DNA of 64,000 nt from Nitrospira sp. (GTDB lineage: Bacteria > Nitrospirota > Nitrospiria > Nitrospirales > Nitrospiraceae), in contig JACOEK010000003.1 of NCBI GenBank assembly GCA_024998595.1, positions 558,001 through 622,000 of the forward strand. Reading direction: 5' to 3'. The position numbers and the translations under genes were made by a program. The notes under the pieces are model-generated. The model saw only the letters and a list, made by a program, of their open reading frames with translations, searched no databases and was not told the origin of the DNA. Shown one piece after another: positions 9,037 to 16,943 of the stretch (positions within the stretch are counted from its first letter, which is position 1; each line of letters begins with the position of its first letter).

Positions 9037-9366
9037 GTCCTCTTTCGGTTAGTTTCCCGCTGATCCTCTGCCCGCCTCGCGCCGATCAGAGAGTCGAAAA
9101 AAATTCCACCAGTGCGGCCTGTTCATCGCTAGATACGTCACTTGCTGCGTAGATTGTTATGTAAACTTCAACGAGTCGTTTACAGGAAAGTGTACGCACG
9201 CAGACGTCGGTCGCTCTACTAGGCAGACCCCTGGACGAAGTCCTCTGGGCTATTCCCGACCGAAACCAGGGTCTCTCCTAGTGCTTTCCTAGACCGTGGC
9301 TTTCTAGGATGAAACTGACAACAAAACAATGACAGACCTTCATCAGCATCGGAAGGAGGCCATTCT
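9037..9366. other. 330-bp divergent intergenic region with clustered CTAG repeats
   Basis: No gene is visible. The region separates the peroxiredoxin (minus) from a mini zinc-ribbon gene (plus). It holds dyad copy 4 at 9219-9234 and three further CTAG half-sites at 9277-9281, 9288-9292 and 9304-9308, the first two spaced 11 bp apart (one helical turn) and directed towards the zinc-ribbon gene. Confidence 0.6.
9219..9234 (-). promoter_or_regulatory. CTAGG-like dyad, copy 4 (upstream of peroxiredoxin)
   Basis: CTAGG-CAGACC-CCTGG on the plus strand: one half-site perfect, the other with one change, same 6-bp spacer. Its flanks match copy 3 closely over about 25 bp. Confidence 0.45.
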
Positions 9367-9588
9367 ATGAATTGTGATCGATGCGGTAATTTGATGTTTC
9401 CAGTGGCGCTTCAGGATTGGGGCGGAGGGCTAACGCATCAAGACGTCGAAGCCTGGCGCTGTTTCGCCTGCGGGGAGATCGTGGATCAGATGATCGCCCA
9501 GAATCGGACTCGCGGGGGAGAGGATGCGGAAGAGTGGCGGCGAGGAGGCGCTCGACGACGGGTCAACGCCATCGGACTGTTACGGTAA
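9367..9588 (+). CDS. Mini zinc-ribbon protein (two CxxC pairs), paralogue A
   Basis: 73-aa protein starting MNCDRCGNLM with a second pair CFACGEIVD about 25 residues later, a probable four-cysteine zinc knuckle, followed by a charged Arg-rich tail. ATG start with AGGAGG upstream. It is clearly related to a gene on the minus strand near 19.9 kb, sharing MNC-x-RC, x-M-x-CG and the (E/D)IVD block. Function is unknown; the Arg-rich tail would suit nucleic-acid or protein binding. The promoter region contains clustered CTAG half-sites. A hairpin follows the gene. Confidence 0.75.
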   Translation: MNCDRCGNLMFPVALQDWGGGLTHQDVEAWRCFACGEIVDQMIAQNRTRGGEDAEEWRRGGARRRVNAIGLLR

Positions 9589-9610
9589 ATTACGATCCTT
9601 GCTCTCATCT

Positions 9611-9640
9611 CGGGCGCCGGTGACCAGTTATCGGCGCCCG
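9611..9640. terminator. Hairpin terminator between convergent genes
   Basis: Perfect 9-bp inverted repeat CGGGCGCCG / CGGCGCCCG with a 12-nt loop, between the zinc-ribbon gene (plus) and the small membrane protein (minus). No T-run. Confidence 0.6.
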
Positions 9641-9680
9641 CATAGCCCTCCTCCGTAAGTCTCCTACCCCGGTACGCACA

Positions 9681-9881
9681 TCATGGGCTGTTCGGCGTCG
9701 GATCATATCCTTCGAACGGCTGCCGCCCCATCGCCAGCACCACGGCAACTAACGCCAGCACAAGCAAAAGATAAAACCCGAAGCGAAATGCCTCCGTGTA
9801 CGGTGTGCTGAATGTTCCGAATGCGTAGAGTCCTGTGAGGATCATGCCTACCAATACCACGGCAACCAGCAGGGTCGTCAT
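9681..9881 (-). CDS. Small two-helix membrane protein
   Basis: 66-aa protein with two hydrophobic segments (about residues 3-22 and 33-52) and a short polar C-terminus (GRQPFEGYDPTPNSP). ATG start with GGAGGTGA upstream. The start overlaps the stop of the upstream Pro-rich gene (ATGA), which indicates translational coupling. No family recognised; a role in the envelope is all that can be said. Confidence 0.7.
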   Translation of the reverse strand: MTTLLVAVVLVGMILTGLYAFGTFSTPYTEAFRFGFYLLLVLALVAVVLAMGRQPFEGYDPTPNSP

Positions 9882-10072
9882 TGCATCACCTCCAGCTTGA
9901 TTGGTGAGTTCCCCCCATCCGGGTCTTGCACAGGCGGGTCATTGTCAGGTGGATCTTTGTGTGGCGGTGGATCGTCCGGTGGCTCTTTTCGGGGAGGCCT
10001 TGGCGGACCTGGTTCCCGGACCGGCGATTCACACCTCACCTTCTTCACATGAAGATTTTCAACAACAACCAT
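9878..10072 (-). CDS. Short proline-rich protein
   Basis: 64-aa protein whose second half is a run of Pro/Asp/Lys repeats (EPPDDPPPHKDPPDNDPP), surely disordered. The ATG at 10072 has AGGAGG 11 nt upstream; the frame stays open further upstream, but that part has no ribosome site and unlikely composition. No clear signal peptide. It is coupled by ATGA overlap to the downstream membrane protein. Function unknown. The 288 bp upstream, up to the divergent gene at 10361, holds no gene. Confidence 0.55.
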   Translation of the reverse strand: MVVVENLHVKKVRCESPVREPGPPRPPRKEPPDDPPPHKDPPDNDPPVQDPDGGNSPIKLEVMQ

Positions 10073-10360
10073 CAGCAAGAAGTGCCTCCTGTTCCTTGGT
10101 CGTAGAGCGCGAGAGAGAATTCTTATTGGGATGCGCCTACGTATCGCCTGTCCTGAGGAAGGCCTGTCCTTACGGGGACAGATTGTCCTCTCCAGCCATG
10201 TGGTTTCGATCTTTCGCCATCGTGAAATAGGATCGAAACCACGTCTATCACTGGCTTTCATGATGGACCGCCCTAAGCCATCTGAAGGTCCGCCTCTTGC
10301 TAGTTGCTAGTAAAGACACCATCAGCCGATCCGTAATGAACGCCATACGAAGGAGTCAAC

Positions 10361-11209
10361 ATGACCGCAACCATTACTCAGCTACGACCGAACGCAGGGC
10401 ACCGCTTGGCAACTCTTATAGGCATCACCGCAATGTTCCTGGGGCTCCCAGCTACAATCACGTCCGCCTACGGTGCCGAAGCCTCCAAGGAGGGCGGTTC
10501 CCAGCTCCGTGAGGATGCAGAAACGTTGCTGAATGGCAACCGGACTGTTCTGGCTACGATACTCGCCGTGACCTCGGATCAGATCAAAGTCGACATCGGC
10601 GAAGTACAGCCGCGTTTCCTGCCTCTCAAGCAGGCTCAACAAAAGGGATTCCCCAAACTGTCTGAAGGTGATGACCTCCTCGTCGTGGTCAACGAGCAAA
10701 ATCTTCTGGTCGACTATCATCCTTTGGACGGCGAATCGAGCGCCCATACGATTATCCGCGGAGCGCTGACACAAAACCTACCCGTAGGACAGGAAACGGC
10801 CGTGGTTCTGAATGGAGACAAAGAACAGTCTTTCACCATTCGTTCCCAAGCGAGAAGCAAAGTTGCGGCAATCCCGCTCGGAGTGACGGCTGTCTTTCTC
10901 ATCGATGAAACCAACCAGATTGCGGACGTCAGCGTCTCCCGACACCAGGCCGCCGGAAGTCATGGGATGCATTCTCATCAGTCCTCTCCCATTAAGGCTG
11001 CTCACAAACAGGTTGAAGGAATCATCACGACGCCGCTCCGGTCGAATAAGATTGCAATTCGCACCACTGACGGGGCCGACAAACCTTACGAAGTCAGGGA
11101 GATCCTCCAATCGAAACTTGCTGGTCTTCGATCTGGAGATGCGGTCGTCCTGCTGATTGATAACGACAATAAGGTCATCGACGTCGCAATTCCTCCTAAA
11201 GGAAAGTGA
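10361..11209 (+). CDS. Exported protein with three tandem beta-domain repeats
   Basis: 282-aa protein with a signal peptide (cleavage about residue 39, after SAYGA). The mature part appears to contain three related units of 60-70 residues, each ending in a similar strand: LLVVVNEQNLLVDY, AVFLIDETNQIADVSV and AVVLLIDNDNKVIDVAI. A His-rich linker (HGMHSHQ, about residue 205) lies before unit 3. Each unit looks like a small beta-barrel, but no named family is recognised. ATG start with AAGGAG spacing of 6. It is convergent with a sigma-54 regulator. The periplasmic location is inferred from the signal peptide; function unknown. Confidence 0.82.
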   Translation: MTATITQLRPNAGHRLATLIGITAMFLGLPATITSAYGAEASKEGGSQLREDAETLLNGNRTVLATILAVTSDQIKVDIGEVQPRFLPLKQAQQKGFPKLSEGDDLLVVVNEQNLLVDYHPLDGESSAHTIIRGALTQNLPVGQETAVVLNGDKEQSFTIRSQARSKVAAIPLGVTAVFLIDETNQIADVSVSRHQAAGSHGMHSHQSSPIKAAHKQVEGIITTPLRSNKIAIRTTDGADKPYEVREILQSKLAGLRSGDAVVLLIDNDNKVIDVAIPPKGK

Positions 11210-11241
11210 GGCCCGTGGGCAACGAATGCGGGACATTGGGG

Positions 11242-12624
11242 TCAGGTCACCCCATATCCGGCGGCCACTCCATAGTGACGAAGTTTTCGCAACAGCGTCT
11301 TGCGGTGAATGCCGAGGATCGTGGCGGACCGTCCCAGATCTCGCGCATGGGAATCAAGCACCCGGAGGATATGGTCTCGCTCAAGGTCTTCCAGTGTGAC
11401 CCATCCCTGGACTCGTGCCAAACTCTCTGGCGCGGCGTCCTTGATGGCTGGCGGAAGGTCTTCCGGGCAAATGATGGAATAGGGGCTCAGCGTGACGGCC
11501 CGCTCAATGGCATGCTCCAGTTCGCGAACATTACCAGGCCACCAGTAACGGCGAAGCAACGCCAGGGCTTCGGTCGACAGTTCCGTCACGGGTGGCGACT
11601 TCATCGCCCCATAGAGGTGCACAAATCGCTTCGCCAAGAGAGGAAGATCCTCAAGGCGCTCACGCAGCGGCGGAATGTTGATGGTGAGGACATTCATTCG
11701 ATAATACAGATCCTCTCGAAATGTGCCGCTTCTCACGAGGGGCTCAAGCGGGAGTTTGGAGGCCGCAATGATTCGGACATCCAACGCTGTGGCGGCGGTG
11801 CTCCCAACACGACGGATTTCCTTCTCCTGGAGGACTCGCAACAACTTACCTTGCAGAGCCGGAGACAGATCTGCGACTTCATCCAGGAAACAGGTGCCCG
11901 AATGGGCTTGTTCCAACAATCCCTTACGGGACGAGACCGCGCCGGTAAACGATCCACGCTCGTGTCCGAACAACTCAGACTCCAACAGGGTATCGGCCAA
12001 TGCTCCGCCATCGACGGTGACGAACGGTCCGGAGCATCGAGGTCCGTTGGCGTGGATCGCACGGGCAATCAGTTCCTTCCCTGTTCCGCTCTCACCTTGC
12101 AGAAGGACGGAACTGTCGGTTTGAGCGACACGGGCGATCGCTTTGTACACGTGGACCATGCCGGGACTGCTGCCCACGAGGTTTCCAAACGGCGAGGTAT
12201 CATCCGGAGGTGTCTCGTATGGTGGCGACTGTTCAGAGAGCATATGAGTCTGTTCCACCGCACGTCTGGCAATGGAACGTACCTCATCGGCCGTGAAGGG
12301 TTTGCACACGTAGTCGAATGCGCCGGCTTTCAAACCTTCCACCGCAGTTTTCAGAGAACCGTGAGCCGTCATCAGCACGATGGGAGTGGTGGGACACAGC
12401 CCGCGTAAGTGCCGCAGACACGTCATCTCATCATGTTCGGTAGAGAGGTCGGTCAGAATGAGGTCTACAGGCAGTCGTTCGAGATAACCACCGGCATCGT
12501 GCGAATCTTGAACTGAAGAGACTTCATAGCCGTCGACGGCCAAGATATCCCTTAAATCACGCACTGCACCGACATTGTTATCTACGATGAGGATACGGGC
12601 ATGTGTCATGCTGTTGTGATCCAT
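11242..12624 (-). CDS. Sigma-54-dependent response regulator (NtrC family)
   Basis: 460-aa activator with a receiver (about residues 9-125, phospho-acceptor Asp in LILTDLS), an AAA+ sigma-54 interaction domain (about 150-375, Walker A GESGTGKE, Walker B TCFLDEVADL) and a Fis-type HTH at the C-terminus (RSATILGIHRKTLLRKL). The sigma-54 contact loop reads GSFTGA instead of the usual GAFTGA. Start is either ATG 12624 or the internal ATG at 12609 (MTHARILIVD); neither has a strong ribosome site. No histidine kinase is adjacent, so the partner is elsewhere. The target is unknown; no convincing -24/-12 promoter was found nearby. Confidence 0.92.
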   Translation of the reverse strand: MDHNSMTHARILIVDNNVGAVRDLRDILAVDGYEVSSVQDSHDAGGYLERLPVDLILTDLSTEHDEMTCLRHLRGLCPTTPIVLMTAHGSLKTAVEGLKAGAFDYVCKPFTADEVRSIARRAVEQTHMLSEQSPPYETPPDDTSPFGNLVGSSPGMVHVYKAIARVAQTDSSVLLQGESGTGKELIARAIHANGPRCSGPFVTVDGGALADTLLESELFGHERGSFTGAVSSRKGLLEQAHSGTCFLDEVADLSPALQGKLLRVLQEKEIRRVGSTAATALDVRIIAASKLPLEPLVRSGTFREDLYYRMNVLTINIPPLRERLEDLPLLAKRFVHLYGAMKSPPVTELSTEALALLRRYWWPGNVRELEHAIERAVTLSPYSIICPEDLPPAIKDAAPESLARVQGWVTLEDLERDHILRVLDSHARDLGRSATILGIHRKTLLRKLRHYGVAAGYGVT

Positions 12625-12795
12625 AGTGGGAATAGCTCAGACGAAAGTGAGAGCTGTAGCCTACCCCTCAAAGAATCACCCGGCACCTGGATGAAACCCT
12701 GGTCCGTGGTTGTGGGCATTATTCAAAATCACATCGGCGTCTCTATCGATCGCGCCTCTGATCCATTCTCCCGATCCACTTCGCCTAGAACTGCG

Positions 12796-13035
12796 ATGCC
12801 TATCGAGCTTGCTCACGTCACGACGAACCGGCAGAATCGTTGCTCTCATTGGATCACCGGCGGCTTGTCGATGATGTGCGCTGTCATGATGACTTTCAGT
12901 GCCTTCGCTGAGCCGTTCCAAAAACCCGAGCCAATTCCACCTGCACCCATCCCCGGCCCTTCTCCTAAACCACTGCCACCGTCACCGATTCCCGCTCCAG
13001 CGCCGAAACCCATTCCCCCGGCCCCGCCGAGGTGA
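12796..13035 (+). CDS. Small exported proline-rich protein
   Basis: Probable 79-aa protein. An N-terminal stretch with a hydrophobic core (GGLSMMCAVMMTFSAFAE) resembles a signal peptide, followed by about 35 residues of PxPxPxPKP repeats (PIPPAPIPGPSPKP). The start is uncertain; an in-frame open stretch extends to 12601. Mature protein would be an extended polyproline segment, perhaps a cell-wall or periplasm spacer. Function unknown. The frame could be non-coding, but the repeat pattern and signal-like segment favour a real gene. Confidence 0.5.
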   Translation: MPIELAHVTTNRQNRCSHWITGGLSMMCAVMMTFSAFAEPFQKPEPIPPAPIPGPSPKPLPPSPIPAPAPKPIPPAPPR

Positions 13036-13174
13036 AGGTTTCCCTCCTCTGCGGATTTCTTCTTCAAGCGTATTGTCCGACAGAAACAGGGGGTTCTCCT
13101 CGGGTCGATCCGGCATGGGGCGTGATACGCATGGGATGGACATGGCAACTCCCATTGTTACGAAGGGAGCAGTT

Positions 13175-13738
13175 ATGAAGAGATGGCTGGCATTTCCCGC
13201 ACTGGTGGTCCTGGCATCGTCCGGATTCCCCGCGACATCCGGCGCCTTAGAATTCACCGCCGACCGGGTGACTCACACAGATCGCGGCTTTCATCATACG
13301 CGGATTTTTTACCATGACGGAATGTGGCGACTGGAACATAACGAAAGGGGGCCCGTCAGTATCACGATCGTCAGGGCTGATCGGAATCAGGTTTGGCACC
13401 TGTTGCCCGCCACGCACCATTACAAAACCGTGTCGTACCATCGGGACTATGCCCTTCACCTCGAGACGACGCTCGATAATGAAACCTCACGGGAAACGAT
13501 CGGAGTGCAGGACCTCGACGGGCACCCGACCGTCCTCTATGAGGTCGTGACGACTTCACCCGGGGGAAGCAGGGAGAGCTACTACCAATGGATCGCCACC
13601 GACATAAATTTCCCGTTGAAACTCGCCAAGAAGGACGGCGACTGGATGGTCGAATATCGTCACGTCAAGTTGGGGCCCGTATCGGATGTATTTTTTCAAT
13701 TGCCGCATCGCTATGTGCCGATGGATGGAGATCAATGA
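13175..13738 (+). CDS. Exported protein, LolA/DUF4412-like
   Basis: 187-aa protein with a signal peptide (cleavage about residue 24, ATSGA). The mature part is beta-rich and reads like a LolA-fold or DUF4412 protein: EFTADRVTHTDRGFHHTRIFYHDGMWRLE, then alternating strands and YYQWIATDINFPLKLAKKDGDWMVEYRHVKLGPVSDVFFQLPHRY at the end. The ATG at 13175 has GGGAG about 7 nt upstream; the longer in-frame extension lacks a ribosome site. A strong hairpin follows the stop. Family call is by motif pattern only and moderately sure; ligand unknown. Confidence 0.75.
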   Translation: MKRWLAFPALVVLASSGFPATSGALEFTADRVTHTDRGFHHTRIFYHDGMWRLEHNERGPVSITIVRADRNQVWHLLPATHHYKTVSYHRDYALHLETTLDNETSRETIGVQDLDGHPTVLYEVVTTSPGGSRESYYQWIATDINFPLKLAKKDGDWMVEYRHVKLGPVSDVFFQLPHRYVPMDGDQ

Positions 13739-13756
13739 GTGCAGGCTCCATCCACT

Positions 13757-13782
13757 CCCCTGCTCTAGAACCAGAGCAGGGG
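13757..13782 (+). terminator. Hairpin terminator
   Basis: Perfect 10-bp inverted repeat CCCCTGCTCT / AGAGCAGGGG with a 6-nt loop, 18 nt after the LolA-like gene. No T-run; lies just before the next gene. Confidence 0.6.
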
Positions 13783-13814
13783 ACGGCGGGCGATTCCGTC
13801 AAAGAGGTGGCAGT

Positions 13815-14350
13815 GTGACTACTTCGGGAATTGGAGACCACATCGTGATCGGACTGCTGCCCAGCATGGATGCTGTGCGACAGGCCCTGGAGGCCTTACG
13901 CGCCAGGGGGATCTCCGATGACCAGATCGGACTGGCCATGCGTCAGGCCGAAACGCAGGCATCCGGCGACGAAGCCCCTTCACCCACGGCGCAGGACACC
14001 ACAACCGGCATAGTAAGCGGAGGCATCATCGGCAGCCTAGCCGGTCTCTTGACCACGACAGCTGCTGTCGCTATTCCCGGGTTGGCGCCATTGCTAGCGG
14101 GGGGCTCGCTGATCGGTCTGCTCGGCGCAACCGGCGCGTCCATCGTAGCAGCGAGTGGGCTTGGTGCAGTGGCCGGAGGGCTGGTCGGCGCGCCATCAGC
14201 ATTAACGTGCCTGAAACTGCCGCCAAACAGTATGCGGATGCTGTGAATCAAGGACACATCCTGATCACTGTCAAGACGGACGGCGATCCGTCGAGGATTG
14301 AAAGTCTGTTGGCCTCCCTCGGAGCCGTGACGAGCCGGCAATCGCCGTAA
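13815..14350 (+). pseudogene. Glycine-rich general-stress-type protein, frameshifted
   Basis: Starts at GTG 13815 with GAGGTGG upstream. Frame 1 runs through HIVIGLLPSMDAVRQALEALRARGISDDQI (regulatory-like alpha/beta half) and a Gly/Ala-rich hydrophobic hairpin (about residues 60-125), then ends abnormally at 14246. In the -1 frame, from about 14201 to TAA at 14350, the expected C-terminal half appears (INVPETAAKQYADAVNQG, then HILITVKTDGDPSRIESLLASLGAV). This layout matches YflT/GSP17M-like stress proteins, in which the N- and C-terminal halves bracket a glycine-zipper membrane hairpin. The switch lies near GGCGCGCC at 14187-14194 and needs one base. It is a real mutation or a sequencing indel. 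Confidence 0.78.
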
Positions 14351-14458
14351 CCGGGAGAGCAGTGCCTCTCAGGACTCTTCATACCTCACCGGTCAGGTCC
14401 TTCATCCGATCGGCGGCACGGTGCTCAATGAAAAGTCCGGGCGTGCTCACCAACATTT

Positions 14459-14474
14459 CTAGGGGAACCACCAG
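14459..14474 (+). promoter_or_regulatory. CTAGG-like dyad, copy 5 (upstream of glucokinase-like gene)
   Basis: CTAGG-GGAACC-ACCAG on the plus strand, pointing towards the plus-strand kinase gene 94 nt downstream. The left half-site is perfect and the right has two changes. The orientation relative to its gene matches the other copies. Confidence 0.35.
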
Positions 14475-14567
14475 CATCGACGTCATAGTAATTCGGTCAT
14501 GATCCTCAGACAGCAGGATTAATCTAAGCGCCTCCACCTACTCACGGAGAATTGCCCTTCGGGCACT

Positions 14568-15437
14568 ATGGCACAGCAACGCTCAGCGCGCACTCGAACC
14601 CACGCGGATCCCGCGCACCAAGCCGCGCCTAAGACCGGCACGGCAGCCGTGCCGGAACCGCATCACGAGCCTATTAGAACACTGGTAGTTGATATCGGCG
14701 GCACAGGAATTAAGGCCATGGTGGTGAATGAAATCGGAGAGCCGATCGGAGAACGCGTGAGGCTGCCCACGCCGAAGCGAAAGACTCCCCCGAGCGTCCT
14801 CAAAACGATCCGGCGTCTGGCCAAACTATCCGGTCGATTCCATCGGGTCAGTGTGGGCTTCCCCGGCACGATTCGAAACGGCGTGATTCTTGACGCAGTC
14901 AATCTTGCCCCTGCCTGGAAGCATTTCAATCTCATCGCTGCCCTCGGCAAGGTCCTCCGAAAAAAGCCCGTGCGAGCGGCTAATGATGCGGATGTCCAAG
15001 GCTATGGCGCGATCTCGGGGAAAGGAGTCGAACTGGTTCTCACATTGGGGACCGGCGTTGGGTCGTCCTTGTTCGTTGATGGGCATCTCGTGCCGAATTT
15101 AGAGGCTGGAAAAAATCGGCTCCGTGGTTCAGAGCTCAAACGCCTCGGAAAAAAATTGTGGAACAATCGTCTGGTCAAGGTCGTGGCCAAACTCGAAAAA
15201 ATGTTCCACTACGACCGGCTGTACATCGGAGGGGGCAATGCCGCGCAAGTAAATATCGGACGCCTTCCGGGAAACGTGACCGTCGTGTCGAACCTGAACG
15301 GTCTGCTTGGCGGTATTGCCCTGTGGCACGAAGCGGCACATTTTGCGGCGAGCAGGCAGGACCTCGCGACCAACAGCGCGAAGATCCCTTCCGCCCACAA
15401 ATCAGTGAGCGACCCTGGAGCGCGTAATGGGAAATGA
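14568..15437 (+). CDS. ppgK: ROK-family sugar kinase, polyphosphate-glucokinase-like
   Basis: 289-aa ROK kinase. Seen: the phosphate-1 loop VDIGGTGIKAMVV (about residue 43), VSVGFPGTIRNGVI (about 97), AANDADVQGYG (about 145, with the catalytic Asp), and the phosphate-2 loop LTLGTGVGSSLFVDGHLVPNLEAG (about 160-183). This pattern is that of strictly polyphosphate- or ATP/polyP-dependent glucokinases, which make glucose-6-phosphate. The zinc motif of some ROK repressors is absent, as expected for a catalytic form. The ATG at 14568 lacks a strong ribosome site. With glgC and treY it fits storage and polyphosphate use. A terminator with a T-run follows. Confidence 0.82.
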   Translation: MAQQRSARTRTHADPAHQAAPKTGTAAVPEPHHEPIRTLVVDIGGTGIKAMVVNEIGEPIGERVRLPTPKRKTPPSVLKTIRRLAKLSGRFHRVSVGFPGTIRNGVILDAVNLAPAWKHFNLIAALGKVLRKKPVRAANDADVQGYGAISGKGVELVLTLGTGVGSSLFVDGHLVPNLEAGKNRLRGSELKRLGKKLWNNRLVKVVAKLEKMFHYDRLYIGGGNAAQVNIGRLPGNVTVVSNLNGLLGGIALWHEAAHFAASRQDLATNSAKIPSAHKSVSDPGARNGK

Positions 15438-15609
15438 ACACGCTTACATCCGATCCAGGAAGCCAGACAAGTTGTCCTGGGTCAGACAATCGGTCCGGAC
15501 CCTGTTCTGACAGGCGTATCGCATCATGTTCTCGAGTCGATTCAACGCCGCCTCTAGAAAGGACAACGCGTGAGTTGGACGAAATGAACCGGGTGAGCAA
15601 TTTTAGGTC

Positions 15610-15657
15610 TCGCATTTGCACAAGCCTTTGTTGAAGCAAGTGCGACATTATTTTTTT
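15610..15657 (+). terminator. Rho-independent terminator
   Basis: Stem TCGCATTTGC / GCAAGTGCGA (10 bp with one G-U pair) with an inner ACAA/TTGT extension, followed by a run of seven T at 15651-15657. It ends the kinase transcript 170 nt downstream of the stop codon; the rest of that gap holds nothing recognised. Confidence 0.75.
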
Positions 15658-15687
15658 AAGTCTGACAAGAATCATCTGGAGGGTCAC

Positions 15688-16491
15688 ATGGCACACATGC
15701 GCGGAGGAGTCAGAACCACGACGTCCGAGCGGCAAGGCAAGTCAGAACGGCAGATGCGCAGTCCTTCCCCAGCTGACGAACAACAGCATGCGCAGGACAC
15801 GTTTAAGAACGTGGGAAGGAAGGAGCGCCTCGTATCGGGTCTCATCGGAGGTGGATTGCTCCTGCACAGCCTCCGGCCCCCAATTTCAGGCCTCAGCGCC
15901 CTCAAGGCAGTGCTTGGGATTGCCCTCATGCAGCGATCCGTCACGGGGCACTGTGCTGCCTATGACCTGCTTGGCATGAACAGGCACGATCAGTCGGACA
16001 CGTCTTCAATTGGACGCGCAAAGGTACACAGTAACCAGGCGCTGAAGATTGAACGATCCATTACGATTCGACGTTCAGCGAAGGACCTCTACGCGTTCTG
16101 GAGACAACTCGATAATCTTCCCACCATCATGAGCCAGGTTCGCAGCGTGACGCCACTTGATGATCGCCGATCGCATTGGGTCATCAATACGCTTGCCGGC
16201 GCCCCTACCCTGGAATGGGACGCGGAAATTATCCATGAGATCGAGAATGAGCGCATCGGGTGGAAAACGCTTGATGGAGCCACGGTGGAACACGCCGGAT
16301 CGGTACGGTTCAAGCCGTTGGATGGGGAAAGCCAGACTCAGGTGACGGTCACACTACAATACGATCCTCCGGCCGGGGCCATTGGCGCGGCGATCGCGGA
16401 TTTGTTGGGACAGGAACCGGGTCAGAAAATCGCCCGCGATCTGGAGCGCTTCAAGGACGCGATGGAGTCACAAGCCACTGCATCACGATAA
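15688..16491 (+). CDS. YgaP-like membrane hairpin + SRPBCC domain protein
   Basis: 267-aa protein with two parts. Residues about 40-105 form a DUF2892/YgaP-type short membrane hairpin (RLVSGLIGGGLLLHSLRP, then a second hydrophobic segment ending in CAAYDLLG). Residues about 120-260 form a SRPBCC (cyclase/dehydrase, coenzyme-Q-binding-like) ligand-binding domain: IERSITIRRSAKDLYAFWRQLDNLPTIM, then EWDAEIIHEIENERIGWKTLDGA. The ATG at 15688 has GGAGG 7 nt upstream. This fusion occurs widely in environmental bacteria; the hydrophobic ligand is unknown. It lies downstream of a terminator, so it has its own promoter. Confidence 0.83.
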   Translation: MAHMRGGVRTTTSERQGKSERQMRSPSPADEQQHAQDTFKNVGRKERLVSGLIGGGLLLHSLRPPISGLSALKAVLGIALMQRSVTGHCAAYDLLGMNRHDQSDTSSIGRAKVHSNQALKIERSITIRRSAKDLYAFWRQLDNLPTIMSQVRSVTPLDDRRSHWVINTLAGAPTLEWDAEIIHEIENERIGWKTLDGATVEHAGSVRFKPLDGESQTQVTVTLQYDPPAGAIGAAIADLLGQEPGQKIARDLERFKDAMESQATASR

Positions 16492-16567
16492 GCGTGAATG
16501 CCGGAGCGCCTAAATGCGAACTTCGGCAGGCGTTCTTTTAGGAATGCCGGAATAGAAAGGAGGCACC

Positions 16568-16894
16568 ATGAACATGTTGCGAGGCCTCATGATCGCCATG
16601 ATGGCGATGGGAGCCGTGTTGGCTTCGGAATTTCCCAGCGTGGCCGCCCAGCGGACAACCACCGAGACGAAGACCTCGCAGGTGGGAGAGGAACCCTCCG
16701 CCCAATCCGCTGGAGCCGCGTCGAAGAAGGGGCAGTTCACAAAGAAGCGACGGTCGTCGGGAAAAAGCATCGTGGAGGAGACAACCGAGAGCAAGTCTCA
16801 ACGAAAGTCTCAGGATTCGCATGAGAGCGCTCCAGGCACGACCCTCAAGTTCGGGTCTGGTGGAGCCGGGGTCCCCGGCGCAACGGGGAAATAG
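16568..16894 (+). CDS. Small exported charged protein
   Basis: 108-aa protein with a signal peptide (about residues 1-27, ending SVAAQ) and a Ser/Lys/Glu-rich, probably disordered mature part (TETKTSQVGEEPSAQSAG, KKRRSSGKS) that ends with GSGGAGVPGATGK. ATG with AGGAGG upstream. The Gly/Pro tail resembles that of the PRC-barrel protein at 2711. No family recognised. Confidence 0.65.
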   Translation: MNMLRGLMIAMMAMGAVLASEFPSVAAQRTTTETKTSQVGEEPSAQSAGAASKKGQFTKKRRSSGKSIVEETTESKSQRKSQDSHESAPGTTLKFGSGGAGVPGATGK

Positions 16895-16943
16895 ACCGGA
16901 TGAGAGAAGAACACTCGCATCCATTTTTTGAAGGAGACATACC

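Noticed and set aside
11206-12408. 400-codon open frame on the plus strand
   Set aside because: Fully antisense to the sigma-54 regulator, no ribosome site, no domain pattern; a GC-rich shadow frame.
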